Assembly (NCBI GenBank): GCA_964574935.1
Contig: CAZNOZ010000007.1
Coordinates: forward strand, 14,560-78,559
DNA from: JBBECE01 sp964574935
GTDB lineage: Bacteria; Pseudomonadota; Alphaproteobacteria; Rhizobiales; Devosiaceae
Reading direction: 5' to 3'
DNA length: 64,000 nucleotides
The notes beneath the pieces were generated by a model. The model worked only from the letters and a program-made list of their open reading frames with translations, had not been told where the DNA came from and made no database searches. Both the position numbers and the translations under genes were made by a program. This document shows, in pieces, positions 1 through 9,082 of the stretch. Positions within the stretch are counted from its first letter, which is position 1; every line of letters begins with the position of its first letter.

Positions 1-542
1 TGACCGGCTCCGGCTACCGGGCGCTGCAGGAGCTGAAGGAAGGCGGGGTGGTGCGCGGCATCGGGGCGGGCATCAACCACACAAGGACGATGACCCAGTA
101 TCTCGACGCGGTCGAGCTCGACTTCTTTCTCGTGGCGCTGTGCTACACGCTCATGGACCAGGGCGGCCTGCCCGAAATGCAGCGCGCCGCCGAGGCCGGC
201 ATGGGGTTCGTGATCGGCGGGGTGTTCAATGGCGGCATCGGGGCCACCGGCGCCGTGAAGGGCGCCAAGTTCAACTATGTCAATGCCGACCAGACCATGC
301 TCGACAAGGCGCGCGGGATCGAGGCGATCTGCGCCGATCACAAGGTGCCGCTGGCGGCCGCCTCGATGCAGTTCCCGCTGGGGCATCCGCAGGTGGCGAG
401 CGTCATTCCCGGCGTCGTCAAGCCGGAGGAGGTCGAGCGCAACCTCGCTTCGTTCAGCGTCGACATCCCGGCGGCAATGTGGGCCGATCTGAAATCGGCC
501 GGGCTCATCGCGGCGGACGCGCCAATCCCCGAGCCGGCCTGA
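1..542 (+). CDS. Aldo/keto reductase, C-terminal part (5' end outside window)
   Basis: The reading frame is open from base 3 and ends at TGA 540-542, so only about 180 C-terminal residues are present. They include the AKR C-terminal half: a Gly-rich strand (GVVRGIGAGIN), the segment LDFFLVALCYTLMDQ, and a late cofactor-loop region (HPQVASVIPGVVKPEEVERN) typical of NADP-dependent AKRs. The sequence most resembles the D-threo-aldose 1-dehydrogenase / pyridoxal 4-dehydrogenase branch, which oxidises sugars such as L-fucose or related carbonyl compounds in the cytoplasm. The catalytic Tyr/Lys half lies upstream of the window, so the substrate cannot be fixed. A kinase gene follows after about 100 bp. 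Confidence 0.85.
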   Translation, partial: TGSGYRALQELKEGGVVRGIGAGINHTRTMTQYLDAVELDFFLVALCYTLMDQGGLPEMQRAAEAGMGFVIGGVFNGGIGATGAVKGAKFNYVNADQTMLDKARGIEAICADHKVPLAAASMQFPLGHPQVASVIPGVVKPEEVERNLASFSVDIPAAMWADLKSAGLIAADAPIPEPA

Positions 543-646
543 GGGCACGCGCCGAGGGTGGGTCCGCGCGCTCGGTTGCGCCGGCCGCCGCAACCGGTCA
601 GCATGGCATCGCATGGATTCGTTTCGGGCGACGGGAAGGCGGTCCG

Positions 647-1501
647 ATGCGTATCAACAGATCTCCAACCGAGACCGCGCTCAGCCGGGCGGTGCTGCGC
701 TGGCGGCTGACGCGTCCGACGCCGGTGGCCGACACCGACACCAGCCACATCTACCGGGTCGAGCGCGAGGGCGCCGGTCCGGCGGCGCTCAAGATCATCC
801 GGCCCGGCATGCGCGAGGAGCTGCGCGGGGCGCTGGTGCAGGCCTGGTATGCCGGCGAGGGCGCCGCCGAGGTCTTCGAGGCCAATGCCGAAGCGGTGCT
901 GATGGAATGGCTGGAGGGGCCGGAGCTGGCGCGGCTGGTCGCCGACGGCGAGGACGAGCGGGCGACCGAAATCCTGGCGGAAGTGGTGGCGGGCCTGCAC
1001 GCGGACCGCGGCGAGGCGCCGCGCGGCCTGATGCCGCTGGCCGAGCGGTTCGCCGCACTCACCGGGGGCGACCGGCAGCTCTGGCCGGCGGCGGGGAGGG
1101 ACCTGTTCGCCCGCGCGGCCGGCATCGCCCTGGCGCTCGTGGAAACACCGGTCAGGCCCATCCCGCTGCACGGCGACCTGCACCACTTCAATGTGCTCAA
1201 GTCGGCCCGCGGGTGGCTTGCCATCGATCCCAAGGGGCTGATCGGCGATCCGGCCTACGATCTGGCGGCGGTGTTTCTCAACCCGATCTCCGACCGGCGC
1301 CTGTGTACCGACCCGGCGCGCATCTCGCGACTGGTGAAGCTCTTCTCCGGGCGCCTCGAACTCGACGCGGGCCGGATCGCCAAATACGCCATCGTCCACG
1401 CGGCGCTGTCGGCGTGCTGGTCGCTGCAGGCCGGCGAGGAGCCGCGGCACGCCATCGCGGTCCTCGAACGGCTGTTGGCGTTCGGGGCCGACGCGGCCTG
1501 A
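647..1501 (+). CDS. APH(6)/hydroxyurea-kinase family phosphotransferase
   Basis: The product is a 284-residue kinase of the streptomycin 6-kinase / hydroxyurea phosphotransferase family. The catalytic-loop motif HGDLHHFN (about residues 175-182, catalytic Asp177) and the metal-binding IDPKGLIGDPAYD (about 193-205) are both present, and the N-terminal lobe has an ATP-lobe Lys in AALKIIRPG. Family members phosphorylate streptomycin or small alcohols and amines. The real substrate here is unknown, and a resistance role should not be assumed. ATG at 647 is chosen because GGGAAGG lies a few bases upstream and the family's N-terminus begins near this point. The longer frame upstream has no family similarity. 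It sits alone ahead of the glycogen operon on the same strand. Confidence 0.8.
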   Translation: MRINRSPTETALSRAVLRWRLTRPTPVADTDTSHIYRVEREGAGPAALKIIRPGMREELRGALVQAWYAGEGAAEVFEANAEAVLMEWLEGPELARLVADGEDERATEILAEVVAGLHADRGEAPRGLMPLAERFAALTGGDRQLWPAAGRDLFARAAGIALALVETPVRPIPLHGDLHHFNVLKSARGWLAIDPKGLIGDPAYDLAAVFLNPISDRRLCTDPARISRLVKLFSGRLELDAGRIAKYAIVHAALSACWSLQAGEEPRHAIAVLERLLAFGADAA

Positions 1502-1645
1502 AGCCATCTTCGCCGGCTGCGAAATTGACGCTTGAAATGCGCGCCGGATGCGGCCATTGACCGCCGCGACCGCGCTGTTCAAACGCCGGGCGCGGGTGCA
1601 TGGTCCGGCCCGCGAGGCGGAGGGCGGCACCACAAGGAACCCAAC

Positions 1646-4135
1646 ATGGCGCAAAGGCCGGTCATTCTCGACGCCCCCACGCCCGAACCCCGCGCCGACG
1701 ATACCGACAGCCTGACCCGGGAAATCCTCGAGCGGTTGACCTACACGGTCGGCAAGGACCCGATCGTGGCGGTTCCCTACGACTGGCTGCTCGCGACCAG
1801 TTTCGTGGTGCGCGCGCACATGATCGACGCGTGGATGAACACCACCCGTTCGGCCTACGAGCATGCCTCGAAGCGGGTCTACTACCTGTCGCTGGAATTC
1901 CTGATCGGGCGCCTGTTGCGCGATGCGATCACCAATCTGGGGCTGACCCAGCCGATCCGCGAGGCGCTCGGCCGCTACAAGGTCGATCTCGACGAGATCA
2001 TGGCGCTCGAGCCCGACGCGGCGCTGGGCAATGGCGGGCTGGGGCGGCTGGCGGCGTGCTTCATGGAGTCGATGGCGACGGTGGGGATTCCCGCCTACGG
2101 CTACGGCATCCGCTATGTGGACGGGCTGTTCCGCCAGCAGATCGCCGACGGCGAGCAGGTGGAACTGCCCGAGGAATGGCTCGCGCACATCAATCCCTGG
2201 GAGTTCGAGCGCCGCGAGGCGGCCTACCCGATCGGCTTCGGCGGCACCGTCGAGACGGCGACCGGCGCCGACGGCCAGCCGGCGCACAACTGGGTGCCGG
2301 CCGAGCACGTGCTGGCGGTGGCGTTCGACACGCCGATGGTCGCCTGGCGGGGACGGCGCGCCAACACGCTCAGGCTGTGGAGCGCCCAACCGGTCGACCC
2401 GATCCTGCTCGACCGGTTCAATGCCGGCGACCATATCGGGGCGCTCGAGGAGAGCGCCCACGCCGAGATCATCACCAGGGTGCTGTATCCGGTCGACACC
2501 ACCCCGGCCGGGGAGGAGCTCAGGCTGCGCCAGGAGTTCTTCTTTTCCTCGGCCTCCCTGCAGGACATCGTGCGCCGGCATCTGCAGCAATATCCCGATC
2601 TCACCTCGCTGCCCGACAAGGTGGCCATCCAGCTCAACGACACCCACCCGGCGATCGCGGTCGCCGAACTGATGCGGCTCTTGGTGGACACCCATCGGAT
2701 GGCGTGGGAGCCGGCCTGGCAGATCACCCAGAAGGCTTTTGCCTACACCAACCACACCCTGTTGCCGGAGGCGCTGGAAACCTGGCCGGTGGCGCTCATG
2801 GAGCGGCTGTTGCCGCGCCAGATGCAGATCATCTACTCGATCAACGCCGAGGTGCTGCGGCAGGCGCACGAGGAGCACGGCCTGTCCGAGGCCCAGATCG
2901 CGCATGTCTCGCTGATCGACGAGAACGACAGCCGCCGGGTTCGCATGGCGCAGCTCGCCTTTGTCGGCTCGCACGCGGTCAACGGCGTTTCCGCCCTGCA
3001 CACCGATCTGATGCGGCACACGGTGTTCCGCGATCTCAACCAGATGTTCCCGGACCGTATCCGCAACAAGACCAACGGCATCACGCCGCGCCGCTGGCTG
3101 TTCGAGTGCAATCCGGGGCTGACCAAACTGATCGGCGAGCGCATCGGGGAGGGCTTCCTGGACGATATCGGGGAGCTCTCAACGCTCAACGATCACGCCA
3201 CCGACCCGGGCTTTCAGGAGCAGTTCGCCCGCGCCAAGCGCGACAACAAGGCGCGCCTGGCCGACCTCATCGCGGACCGCGTCGGGATTTCCGTCGACCC
3301 GGACGCGATCTTCGACGTGCAGATCAAGCGCATCCACGAATACAAGCGCCAGCTCCTGAACATCCTCGAGGCGGTGGCGCTCTACGACATGATCCGCGCC
3401 CATCCCGACCGCAACTGGGTGCCGCGGGTGAAGATCTTCGCCGGCAAGGCGGCGCCCAACTACGGCCGCGCCAAGCTCATCATCAAGCTGATCAACGACG
3501 TCGCCAGGGTGATCAACGCCGACCCGGCGGTGCGCGGCCTGCTGAAGGTGGTCTTCGTGCCCAACTACAACGTCTCGCTGGCCGAGGTCATCATTCCGGC
3601 CGCCGACGTCAGCGAGCAGATTTCGACCGCCGGCATGGAAGCCTCGGGCACCGGCAACATGAAGCTGGCCCTCAACGGCGCGCTGACGATCGGGACGATG
3701 GACGGCGCCAACGTCGAAATCCGCGAGCGGGTGGGCCCCGACGACATCTTCATCTTCGGGTTGACCGCCGAGGAGGTCGGCGATCGCAGGCGCAACGGCC
3801 ACCTGCCACGAAGCGCGATCGAGGCGTCCGCCGACCTGCGCCAGGCGCTGGAGGCGATCCATTCGGGGGCCTTCTCGCCCGACGAGCCGCAGCGGTTTTC
3901 CGAACTGGTCTCGGATCTTTATGACCATGACTGGTTCATGGTCGCGGCGGATTTCGATGCCTACTACGCGACGCAGCGCGAGATCGAACAGGTGTGGGCG
4001 GACCAGGCACGCTGGCGGGCCATGGCCATCCGCAACACGGCCAATGTAGGATGGTTCTCCTCCGACCGTGCGATCACGGAATATGCGGAGGACATCTGGG
4101 AGGTGCCCGTATCGCCCGCAACCAACAAGCCGTGA
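1646..4135 (+). CDS. glgP: Glycogen/starch phosphorylase
   Basis: An 829-residue GT35 alpha-glucan phosphorylase, close to the usual 800-830. It releases glucose-1-phosphate from the non-reducing ends of glycogen in the cytoplasm. The PLP-site signature EASGTGNMKLALNGAL is present, with the Schiff-base Lys near residue 673, followed by GTMDGANVEI. N-terminal landmarks include YYLSLEFLIGR and LGNGGLGRLAACF. ATG 1646 has AAGGAA 6 nt upstream, although the frame is open further upstream to 1532. It is the first gene of a six-gene glycogen operon, and its stop overlaps the GTG start of glgB in a GTGA tetranucleotide, implying translational coupling. Confidence 0.97.
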   Translation: MAQRPVILDAPTPEPRADDTDSLTREILERLTYTVGKDPIVAVPYDWLLATSFVVRAHMIDAWMNTTRSAYEHASKRVYYLSLEFLIGRLLRDAITNLGLTQPIREALGRYKVDLDEIMALEPDAALGNGGLGRLAACFMESMATVGIPAYGYGIRYVDGLFRQQIADGEQVELPEEWLAHINPWEFERREAAYPIGFGGTVETATGADGQPAHNWVPAEHVLAVAFDTPMVAWRGRRANTLRLWSAQPVDPILLDRFNAGDHIGALEESAHAEIITRVLYPVDTTPAGEELRLRQEFFFSSASLQDIVRRHLQQYPDLTSLPDKVAIQLNDTHPAIAVAELMRLLVDTHRMAWEPAWQITQKAFAYTNHTLLPEALETWPVALMERLLPRQMQIIYSINAEVLRQAHEEHGLSEAQIAHVSLIDENDSRRVRMAQLAFVGSHAVNGVSALHTDLMRHTVFRDLNQMFPDRIRNKTNGITPRRWLFECNPGLTKLIGERIGEGFLDDIGELSTLNDHATDPGFQEQFARAKRDNKARLADLIADRVGISVDPDAIFDVQIKRIHEYKRQLLNILEAVALYDMIRAHPDRNWVPRVKIFAGKAAPNYGRAKLIIKLINDVARVINADPAVRGLLKVVFVPNYNVSLAEVIIPAADVSEQISTAGMEASGTGNMKLALNGALTIGTMDGANVEIRERVGPDDIFIFGLTAEEVGDRRRNGHLPRSAIEASADLRQALEAIHSGAFSPDEPQRFSELVSDLYDHDWFMVAADFDAYYATQREIEQVWADQARWRAMAIRNTANVGWFSSDRAITEYAEDIWEVPVSPATNKP

Positions 4136-6327
4136 AGGCGAAAGGCTGGCGCCTCGGCAACGAGGTGGTCGAAGCGATCGTCGCGGGCCGGCACGACGAC
4201 GCGTTCGGCGTTCTGGGCCTGCATCAGATCGGCCGGCAATGGGTGGCGCGGGCCTTCGTTCCCGGCGCCGAGACCCTGATCGCGCAGGCGCTGGACGGCA
4301 AGAAACTCGGCGAACTCGACCGGCGGCACGAGGCGGGGTTCTTCGAGGGCGCCCTCGGGGTCGAGGCGCAGCAGCTCATCGCCTACCATGCCGCCAACCA
4401 GGCCGGGACCTGGGAATTCGTCGATCCGTACTGCTTCGGGCCGGTGCTCGGGCCGATGGACGACTACTACCTCGCCGAAGGATCGCATCTGCGGCTGTTC
4501 GACAAGCTCGGCGCCCATGCGATGGAATTCGAGGGCATCGCCGGCACGCATTTCGCGGTCTGGGCGCCGAACGCCAAGCGGGTTTCCGTGGTCGGCGACT
4601 TCAACGCCTGGGACGGCCGCCGGCATCCGATGCGCCTGAGGCGCGACACCGGCATCTGGGAGATCTTCCTGCCCGCCGTCCAGCCCGGCGGCTTCTACAA
4701 ATACGAGATCATCGGGCCGGGGGGCGGCCGGCTGCCGCTGAAGGCGGATCCGTTCGCCCAGCGAGCCGAGCTCAGGCCCGGCACCGCTTCGCTGGTTCCC
4801 GATCCGTCCGAGTTCGAGTGGTCGGACGCCAACTATCTGGCGGCGCGGCGGGAGCGGGAGCTCAGGCGCGAGCCGGTCTCGATCTACGAGGTGCATCTGG
4901 GCTCGTGGCGCCGGCGGCCGGACGGGCGGATGCTGACCTACGACGAACTGGCCGAGGAGCTCGTGCCTTACACGGCCGATCTCGGCTTCACGCATCTCGA
5001 ACTGCTGCCGGTCTCAGAGCACCCCTACGACCCGTCCTGGGGCTACCAGCCGATCGGCCTTTTCGCGCCGACTTCGCGCTTCGGGTCGCCGGCGGGATTC
5101 GCGCGCTTCGTCGATGCCGCGCACGCGGCCGGGCTGGGGGTGATCCTGGATTGGGTGCCGGCCCACTTTCCCACCGACGCGCACGGGCTGGCGCGCTTCG
5201 ACGGCACGGCGCTCTACGAGCACGCCGACCCGAAGCGCGGCTTCCATCCGGACTGGCAAACCGCCATCTACAACTTCGGGCGCCGCGAAGTCAGCTCCTA
5301 CCTGCGCAACAACGCGCTGTACTGGCTGGAGAGGTTTCACATCGACGCGCTGCGCGTCGATGCGGTGGCCTCGATGCTGTATCTGGACTACTCGCGGCGG
5401 CCCGGCGAGTGGGTCGCCAACCGGTTTGGCGGCAACCAGAATCTGGAGGCGATCGAGTTCCTGCGGCGGGTCAATACCGAGGTCTATGGCGCCTATCCGG
5501 GGATCGCCACCTTCGCCGAGGAGTCGACCGCCTTCGCCGGCGTCAGCCATCCGGTGCATGCCGGCGGGCTCGGCTTCGGGTTCAAGTGGAACCTGGGGTT
5601 CATGAACGACACCCTGGCCTACATGCGCCGCGAGCCCATCCATCGGCGTTACCACCACAACGACATGACCTTCGGGCTGCTCTACGCGTTTTCGGAGAAT
5701 TTCGTGCTGCCGCTGAGCCATGACGAGGTGGTGCATGGCAAGGGATCGCTGCTCGCCAAGATGCCCGGCGACGACTGGCAGCAATTCGCCAATCTGAGGG
5801 CCTACTACGGCTTCATGTGGGGCTATCCGGGCAAGAAGCTGTTGTTCATGGGGCAGGAATTCGCCCAGCGCAACGAGTGGAACGATGCCATCTCGCTCGA
5901 ATGGGGGCTGATGGAGGCGCCGGCCCATGAGGGCGTGCGGCGGCTGATCGTCGATCTCAACGCGCTGTATCGGGCGACCCCGGCCCTGCACGCGCGCGAC
6001 TGCGAGCCGGAGGGGTTCGAGTGGCTGATCGCCAACGACGCCGACAACTCGGTGTTCGCCTGGGTCCGGCGGGCGCCGGGGGCAGCCGATGTCGTGGTGG
6101 TCACCAATTTCACCCCGGCGGTGCAAACCGGCTACGTGGTGCCGGTGCCGAGCGCCGGCACCTGGCGCGAGGCGGTCAACACGGACGCGGGAATCTACGG
6201 CGGCACCAACGTCGGCAACCGCGGTGCGATCGCGGCCGGCGAGGCCCCGCGCGACGGCTGGCCGGCGACCCTTGAACTGACGCTGCCGCCGTTAGCGACC
6301 CTGATCCTGATCCATCAGGGATCGTGA
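4132..6327 (+). CDS. glgB: 1,4-alpha-glucan branching enzyme
   Basis: A 731-residue GH13 branching enzyme that makes the alpha-1,6 branches of glycogen. It has an N-terminal extension, then a CBM48-type domain (GTHFAVWAPNAKRVSVVGDFN), then the catalytic barrel. Visible catalytic residues are the nucleophile Asp near 410 (LRVDAVASM), the acid/base Glu near 463 (FAEESTAF) and Asp near 531 (LSHDEVVHGKGS). The length matches type-1 GlgB with both N-terminal modules. The GTG start at 4132 overlaps the glgP stop. The end of the gene leads directly into glgC, and all neighbours are glycogen genes. Confidence 0.97.
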   Translation: MKAKGWRLGNEVVEAIVAGRHDDAFGVLGLHQIGRQWVARAFVPGAETLIAQALDGKKLGELDRRHEAGFFEGALGVEAQQLIAYHAANQAGTWEFVDPYCFGPVLGPMDDYYLAEGSHLRLFDKLGAHAMEFEGIAGTHFAVWAPNAKRVSVVGDFNAWDGRRHPMRLRRDTGIWEIFLPAVQPGGFYKYEIIGPGGGRLPLKADPFAQRAELRPGTASLVPDPSEFEWSDANYLAARRERELRREPVSIYEVHLGSWRRRPDGRMLTYDELAEELVPYTADLGFTHLELLPVSEHPYDPSWGYQPIGLFAPTSRFGSPAGFARFVDAAHAAGLGVILDWVPAHFPTDAHGLARFDGTALYEHADPKRGFHPDWQTAIYNFGRREVSSYLRNNALYWLERFHIDALRVDAVASMLYLDYSRRPGEWVANRFGGNQNLEAIEFLRRVNTEVYGAYPGIATFAEESTAFAGVSHPVHAGGLGFGFKWNLGFMNDTLAYMRREPIHRRYHHNDMTFGLLYAFSENFVLPLSHDEVVHGKGSLLAKMPGDDWQQFANLRAYYGFMWGYPGKKLLFMGQEFAQRNEWNDAISLEWGLMEAPAHEGVRRLIVDLNALYRATPALHARDCEPEGFEWLIANDADNSVFAWVRRAPGAADVVVVTNFTPAVQTGYVVPVPSAGTWREAVNTDAGIYGGTNVGNRGAIAAGEAPRDGWPATLELTLPPLATLILIHQGS

Positions 6328-6356
6328 CCCCGGCCGGGACCGGAAAGGAGGACGAG

Positions 6357-7634
6357 ATGCGACCGGACAAGCGCACCAACCATGCCCCACTGGCGCGTGA
6401 TGCGATGGCGTGCGTGCTGGCCGGCGGCCGCGGCAAGCGGCTCATGGAGCTGACCGATCTCAGGGCCAAACCGGCGGTCTATTTCGGCGGCAAGTCGCGG
6501 ATCATCGACTTCGCGCTCTCCAATGCCCTCAACTCCGGCATCCGGCGGATCTCCGTGGCCACCCAGTATCAGGCCCATTCCCTGATCCGGCACCTGCAGC
6601 AGGGCTGGAACTTCTTCCGCCTCGAGCGCAACGAAAGCTTCGACATCCTGCCCGCCAGCCAGCGCGTGGCCGAGGACCTCTGGTATGCCGGCACCGCCGA
6701 CGCGGTCTATCAGAACATGGACATCATCGAGGATTACGGGCCGCGCTACGTCGTGGTCCTGGCCGGCGACCACATCTACAAAATGGACTACGAGGTGATG
6801 CTGCGCCAGCACGAGGACACCGGCGCCCAGGTCACCGTGGGGTGCCTGGAGGTGCCGCGCGCCGAGGCCAGCGCCTTCGGGGTGATGCATGTGGACGGGC
6901 GCGACCGCATCATCGAATTCTTCGAAAAACCCGCCGACCCGCCGGGCATTCCCGACAGTCCCAAGCTGGCCCTGGCCTCGATGGGAATCTACGTCTTCGA
7001 GACGCGTTTTCTCGCCGAGATCTTGCGCCGGGATGCCGAGGACAAGAATTCGGCCCACGATTTCGGGCGCGACGTCATTCCGCACATCGTCAGAAACGGT
7101 ACCGCCTGGGCGCACCGGTTCCCGCAATCATGCGTGCGCTCGGAACGCGAGGAAGTCAGCTACTGGCGCGACGTGGGGACCGTGGACGCCTACTGGAAGG
7201 CCAATATCGATTTGACCGAAGTGACCCCTGAACTCGATCTTTATGATCGCGACTGGCCGATCTGGACCTACGCGGAACTCACTCCGCCGGCCAAGTTCGT
7301 CCACGAGGAGAAGGGACGCACCGGTTCGGCAATGTCCTCGCTGGTGTCGGGGGACTGCATCGTCTCCGGCGCCGCTCTGAGACGAACGCTCCTGAGCACC
7401 GGCTCGCACGTGCATTCCTGGGCCAAGCTCGAGGAGGCGGTGATCCTGCCCTATTGCGAGATCGGCCGGCACGCCCAGCTCACCAAGGTGATCGTCGACC
7501 GGGGGGTCGAGATTCCCGAGAAGCTGGTGGTCGGCGAGGACCCGGAATTCGACGCCAAGTGGTTCCGGCGCACCGAATCGGGCGTCGTGCTGATCACCAA
7601 GCGCATGATCGATCGCTATCTCGCCAGCCGATGA
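6357..7634 (+). CDS. glgC: Glucose-1-phosphate adenylyltransferase
   Basis: A 425-residue ADP-glucose pyrophosphorylase that activates glucose-1-phosphate with ATP, the committed and allosterically controlled step of bacterial glycogen synthesis. It carries the nucleotide-binding signature LAGGRGKRL near the N-terminus, KPAVYFGGKSRIIDFALSN, the YAGTADAVYQN block and a C-terminal left-handed beta-helix region (ILPYCEIGRHAQLTKVIVDRGVEI). ATG 6357 is preferred because AAAGGAGG ends 5 nt before it. An in-frame GTG at 6324 would overlap the glgB stop, but has a poorer ribosome-binding site. Its stop overlaps the glgA start (ATGA). Confidence 0.96.
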   Translation: MRPDKRTNHAPLARDAMACVLAGGRGKRLMELTDLRAKPAVYFGGKSRIIDFALSNALNSGIRRISVATQYQAHSLIRHLQQGWNFFRLERNESFDILPASQRVAEDLWYAGTADAVYQNMDIIEDYGPRYVVVLAGDHIYKMDYEVMLRQHEDTGAQVTVGCLEVPRAEASAFGVMHVDGRDRIIEFFEKPADPPGIPDSPKLALASMGIYVFETRFLAEILRRDAEDKNSAHDFGRDVIPHIVRNGTAWAHRFPQSCVRSEREEVSYWRDVGTVDAYWKANIDLTEVTPELDLYDRDWPIWTYAELTPPAKFVHEEKGRTGSAMSSLVSGDCIVSGAALRRTLLSTGSHVHSWAKLEEAVILPYCEIGRHAQLTKVIVDRGVEIPEKLVVGEDPEFDAKWFRRTESGVVLITKRMIDRYLASR

Positions 7635-9082
7635 TCGAGGTGCTTTCGGTCGCATCGGAAGTCCATCCGCTGGTCAAGACCGGCGGGCTCGCGGACGTGG
7701 CGGGGGCGCTGCCGGCGGCGCTGAAGCCGCACGGCGTTCAGATGCGGGTGCTGATGCCCGGCTATCCGGCGGTCATGGAGGCGCTCAGGAAACCCAGGGA
7801 ACTGGCGACGGTGGCCTCGCTGTTCGGGGGACCGGCGCGGATCGTGGGCGGCCGCGCCGCGGGCCTGCGCCTGATCGCGATCGACGCGCCGCATCTTTTC
7901 GAGCGCACCGGGGGGCCCTATGCGAACCCCGCCGGCGCCGACTGGCCGGACAACTGGCGGCGCTTCGCGGCCCTGGGCTGGACCGGGGCGGCGCTCGCCG
8001 AGGGGCTGGTTGCGGGCTATGCGCCGCAGATCGTGCATGTGCATGACTGGCAGGCGGCGCTGGCGCCGGTCTATATGCGTTATACGGGCACCGGCCGGGC
8101 CCGGTCGGTGGTGACGATCCACAATCTCGCCTTCCAGGGGCAATTCCCGGCTTCGATCTTCAGCGAGCTGGAGCTGCCGGCGGCGGCGTTCGCCATCGAC
8201 GGGGTCGAGTATCACGGCGGGGTCGGGTTCCTCAAAGGGGCTCTGACCTGCGCCGATCTGGTGACCACCGTCAGCCCCACCTATGCGCGTGAAATCCGCG
8301 ATCCGGACTATGGCATGGGGCTCGACGGGGTATTGGCCAGCCGCGCCGACGCGCTGGTGGGGATCACCAACGGCATCGACACGTCCGAATGGGACCCGGA
8401 AACCGACCCGGCGCTGGCCACCAACTACACCGCCGCCCGGCTCGCCAAACGGGCCGACAACAAGAAGGCGCTCGAGGCGCGGTTCCGGATCGATCCCGGC
8501 AAGGGCCCGCTGATGGCCGTGGTGAGCCGTCTGACCTGGCAGAAGGGCTCGGACCTGCTGGCGGCGGTCAGCGACATCCTGGTGCAGGCCGGCGGGCGGC
8601 TGGTGGTGCTCGGCGCGGGCGACGCGGGGATCGAGGCGGAACTGGGCGCGGTGGCGGCGCGGCATCCGGGGCAGGTAGGTGTCGAGTTCGGCTACGATGA
8701 AGCCCTTGCGCATCTCATCCAGGGCGGCGCCGACGCGATCGTGTTGCCGTCACGCTACGAGCCGTGCGGGCTCACGCAGCTGTGCGCCCAGCGCTATGGC
8801 TCGGTGCCGATCGCCTCGCGGGTGGGCGGGCTCAACGACACCATCGTCGACGCCAACGACGCGGCGCTCGACGCCGGGGCGGCGACCGGGATCATGTTCG
8901 CGCCGGTGAGCGCGCAGTCGCTGGCCGAGGCGCTGGGGCGCGCCATGCGGCTTTATGGCGAGCGCCCCCGGTGGCGGAAAATCCAGCGCCGGGGCATGAA
9001 AGCCGATGTATCCTGGTCGCGCAGCGCCAGCCGCTACGCGCGCCTTTACGTCCAGCTTGCCAATTCCGGGCCCACCCGATGA
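7631..9082 (+). CDS. glgA: Glycogen synthase (ADP-glucose)
   Basis: A 483-residue GT5 glycogen synthase that extends alpha-1,4-glucan chains from ADP-glucose. The N-terminal substrate motif KTGGLADV occurs at about residues 16-23. The C-terminal domain has SRLTWQKG and the donor-site block PSRYEPCGLTQL with the conserved Glu. The length is typical (about 480). ATG 7631 overlaps the glgC stop as ATGA, and its own TGA overlaps the pgm start in the same way, so synthesis enzymes are translationally coupled. Confidence 0.97.
   Translation: MIEVLSVASEVHPLVKTGGLADVAGALPAALKPHGVQMRVLMPGYPAVMEALRKPRELATVASLFGGPARIVGGRAAGLRLIAIDAPHLFERTGGPYANPAGADWPDNWRRFAALGWTGAALAEGLVAGYAPQIVHVHDWQAALAPVYMRYTGTGRARSVVTIHNLAFQGQFPASIFSELELPAAAFAIDGVEYHGGVGFLKGALTCADLVTTVSPTYAREIRDPDYGMGLDGVLASRADALVGITNGIDTSEWDPETDPALATNYTAARLAKRADNKKALEARFRIDPGKGPLMAVVSRLTWQKGSDLLAAVSDILVQAGGRLVVLGAGDAGIEAELGAVAARHPGQVGVEFGYDEALAHLIQGGADAIVLPSRYEPCGLTQLCAQRYGSVPIASRVGGLNDTIVDANDAALDAGAATGIMFAPVSAQSLAEALGRAMRLYGERPRWRKIQRRGMKADVSWSRSASRYARLYVQLANSGPTR

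Noticed and set aside
338..3019. Very long open frame on the minus strand opposite the kinase and glgP
   Set aside because: It is a shadow caused by high GC at codon third positions. It has His/Arg/Gly-rich composition, no family similarity and runs against two well-supported genes. The same applies to the other long antisense frames, for example those opposite pgm, glgX, mraY and ligA.
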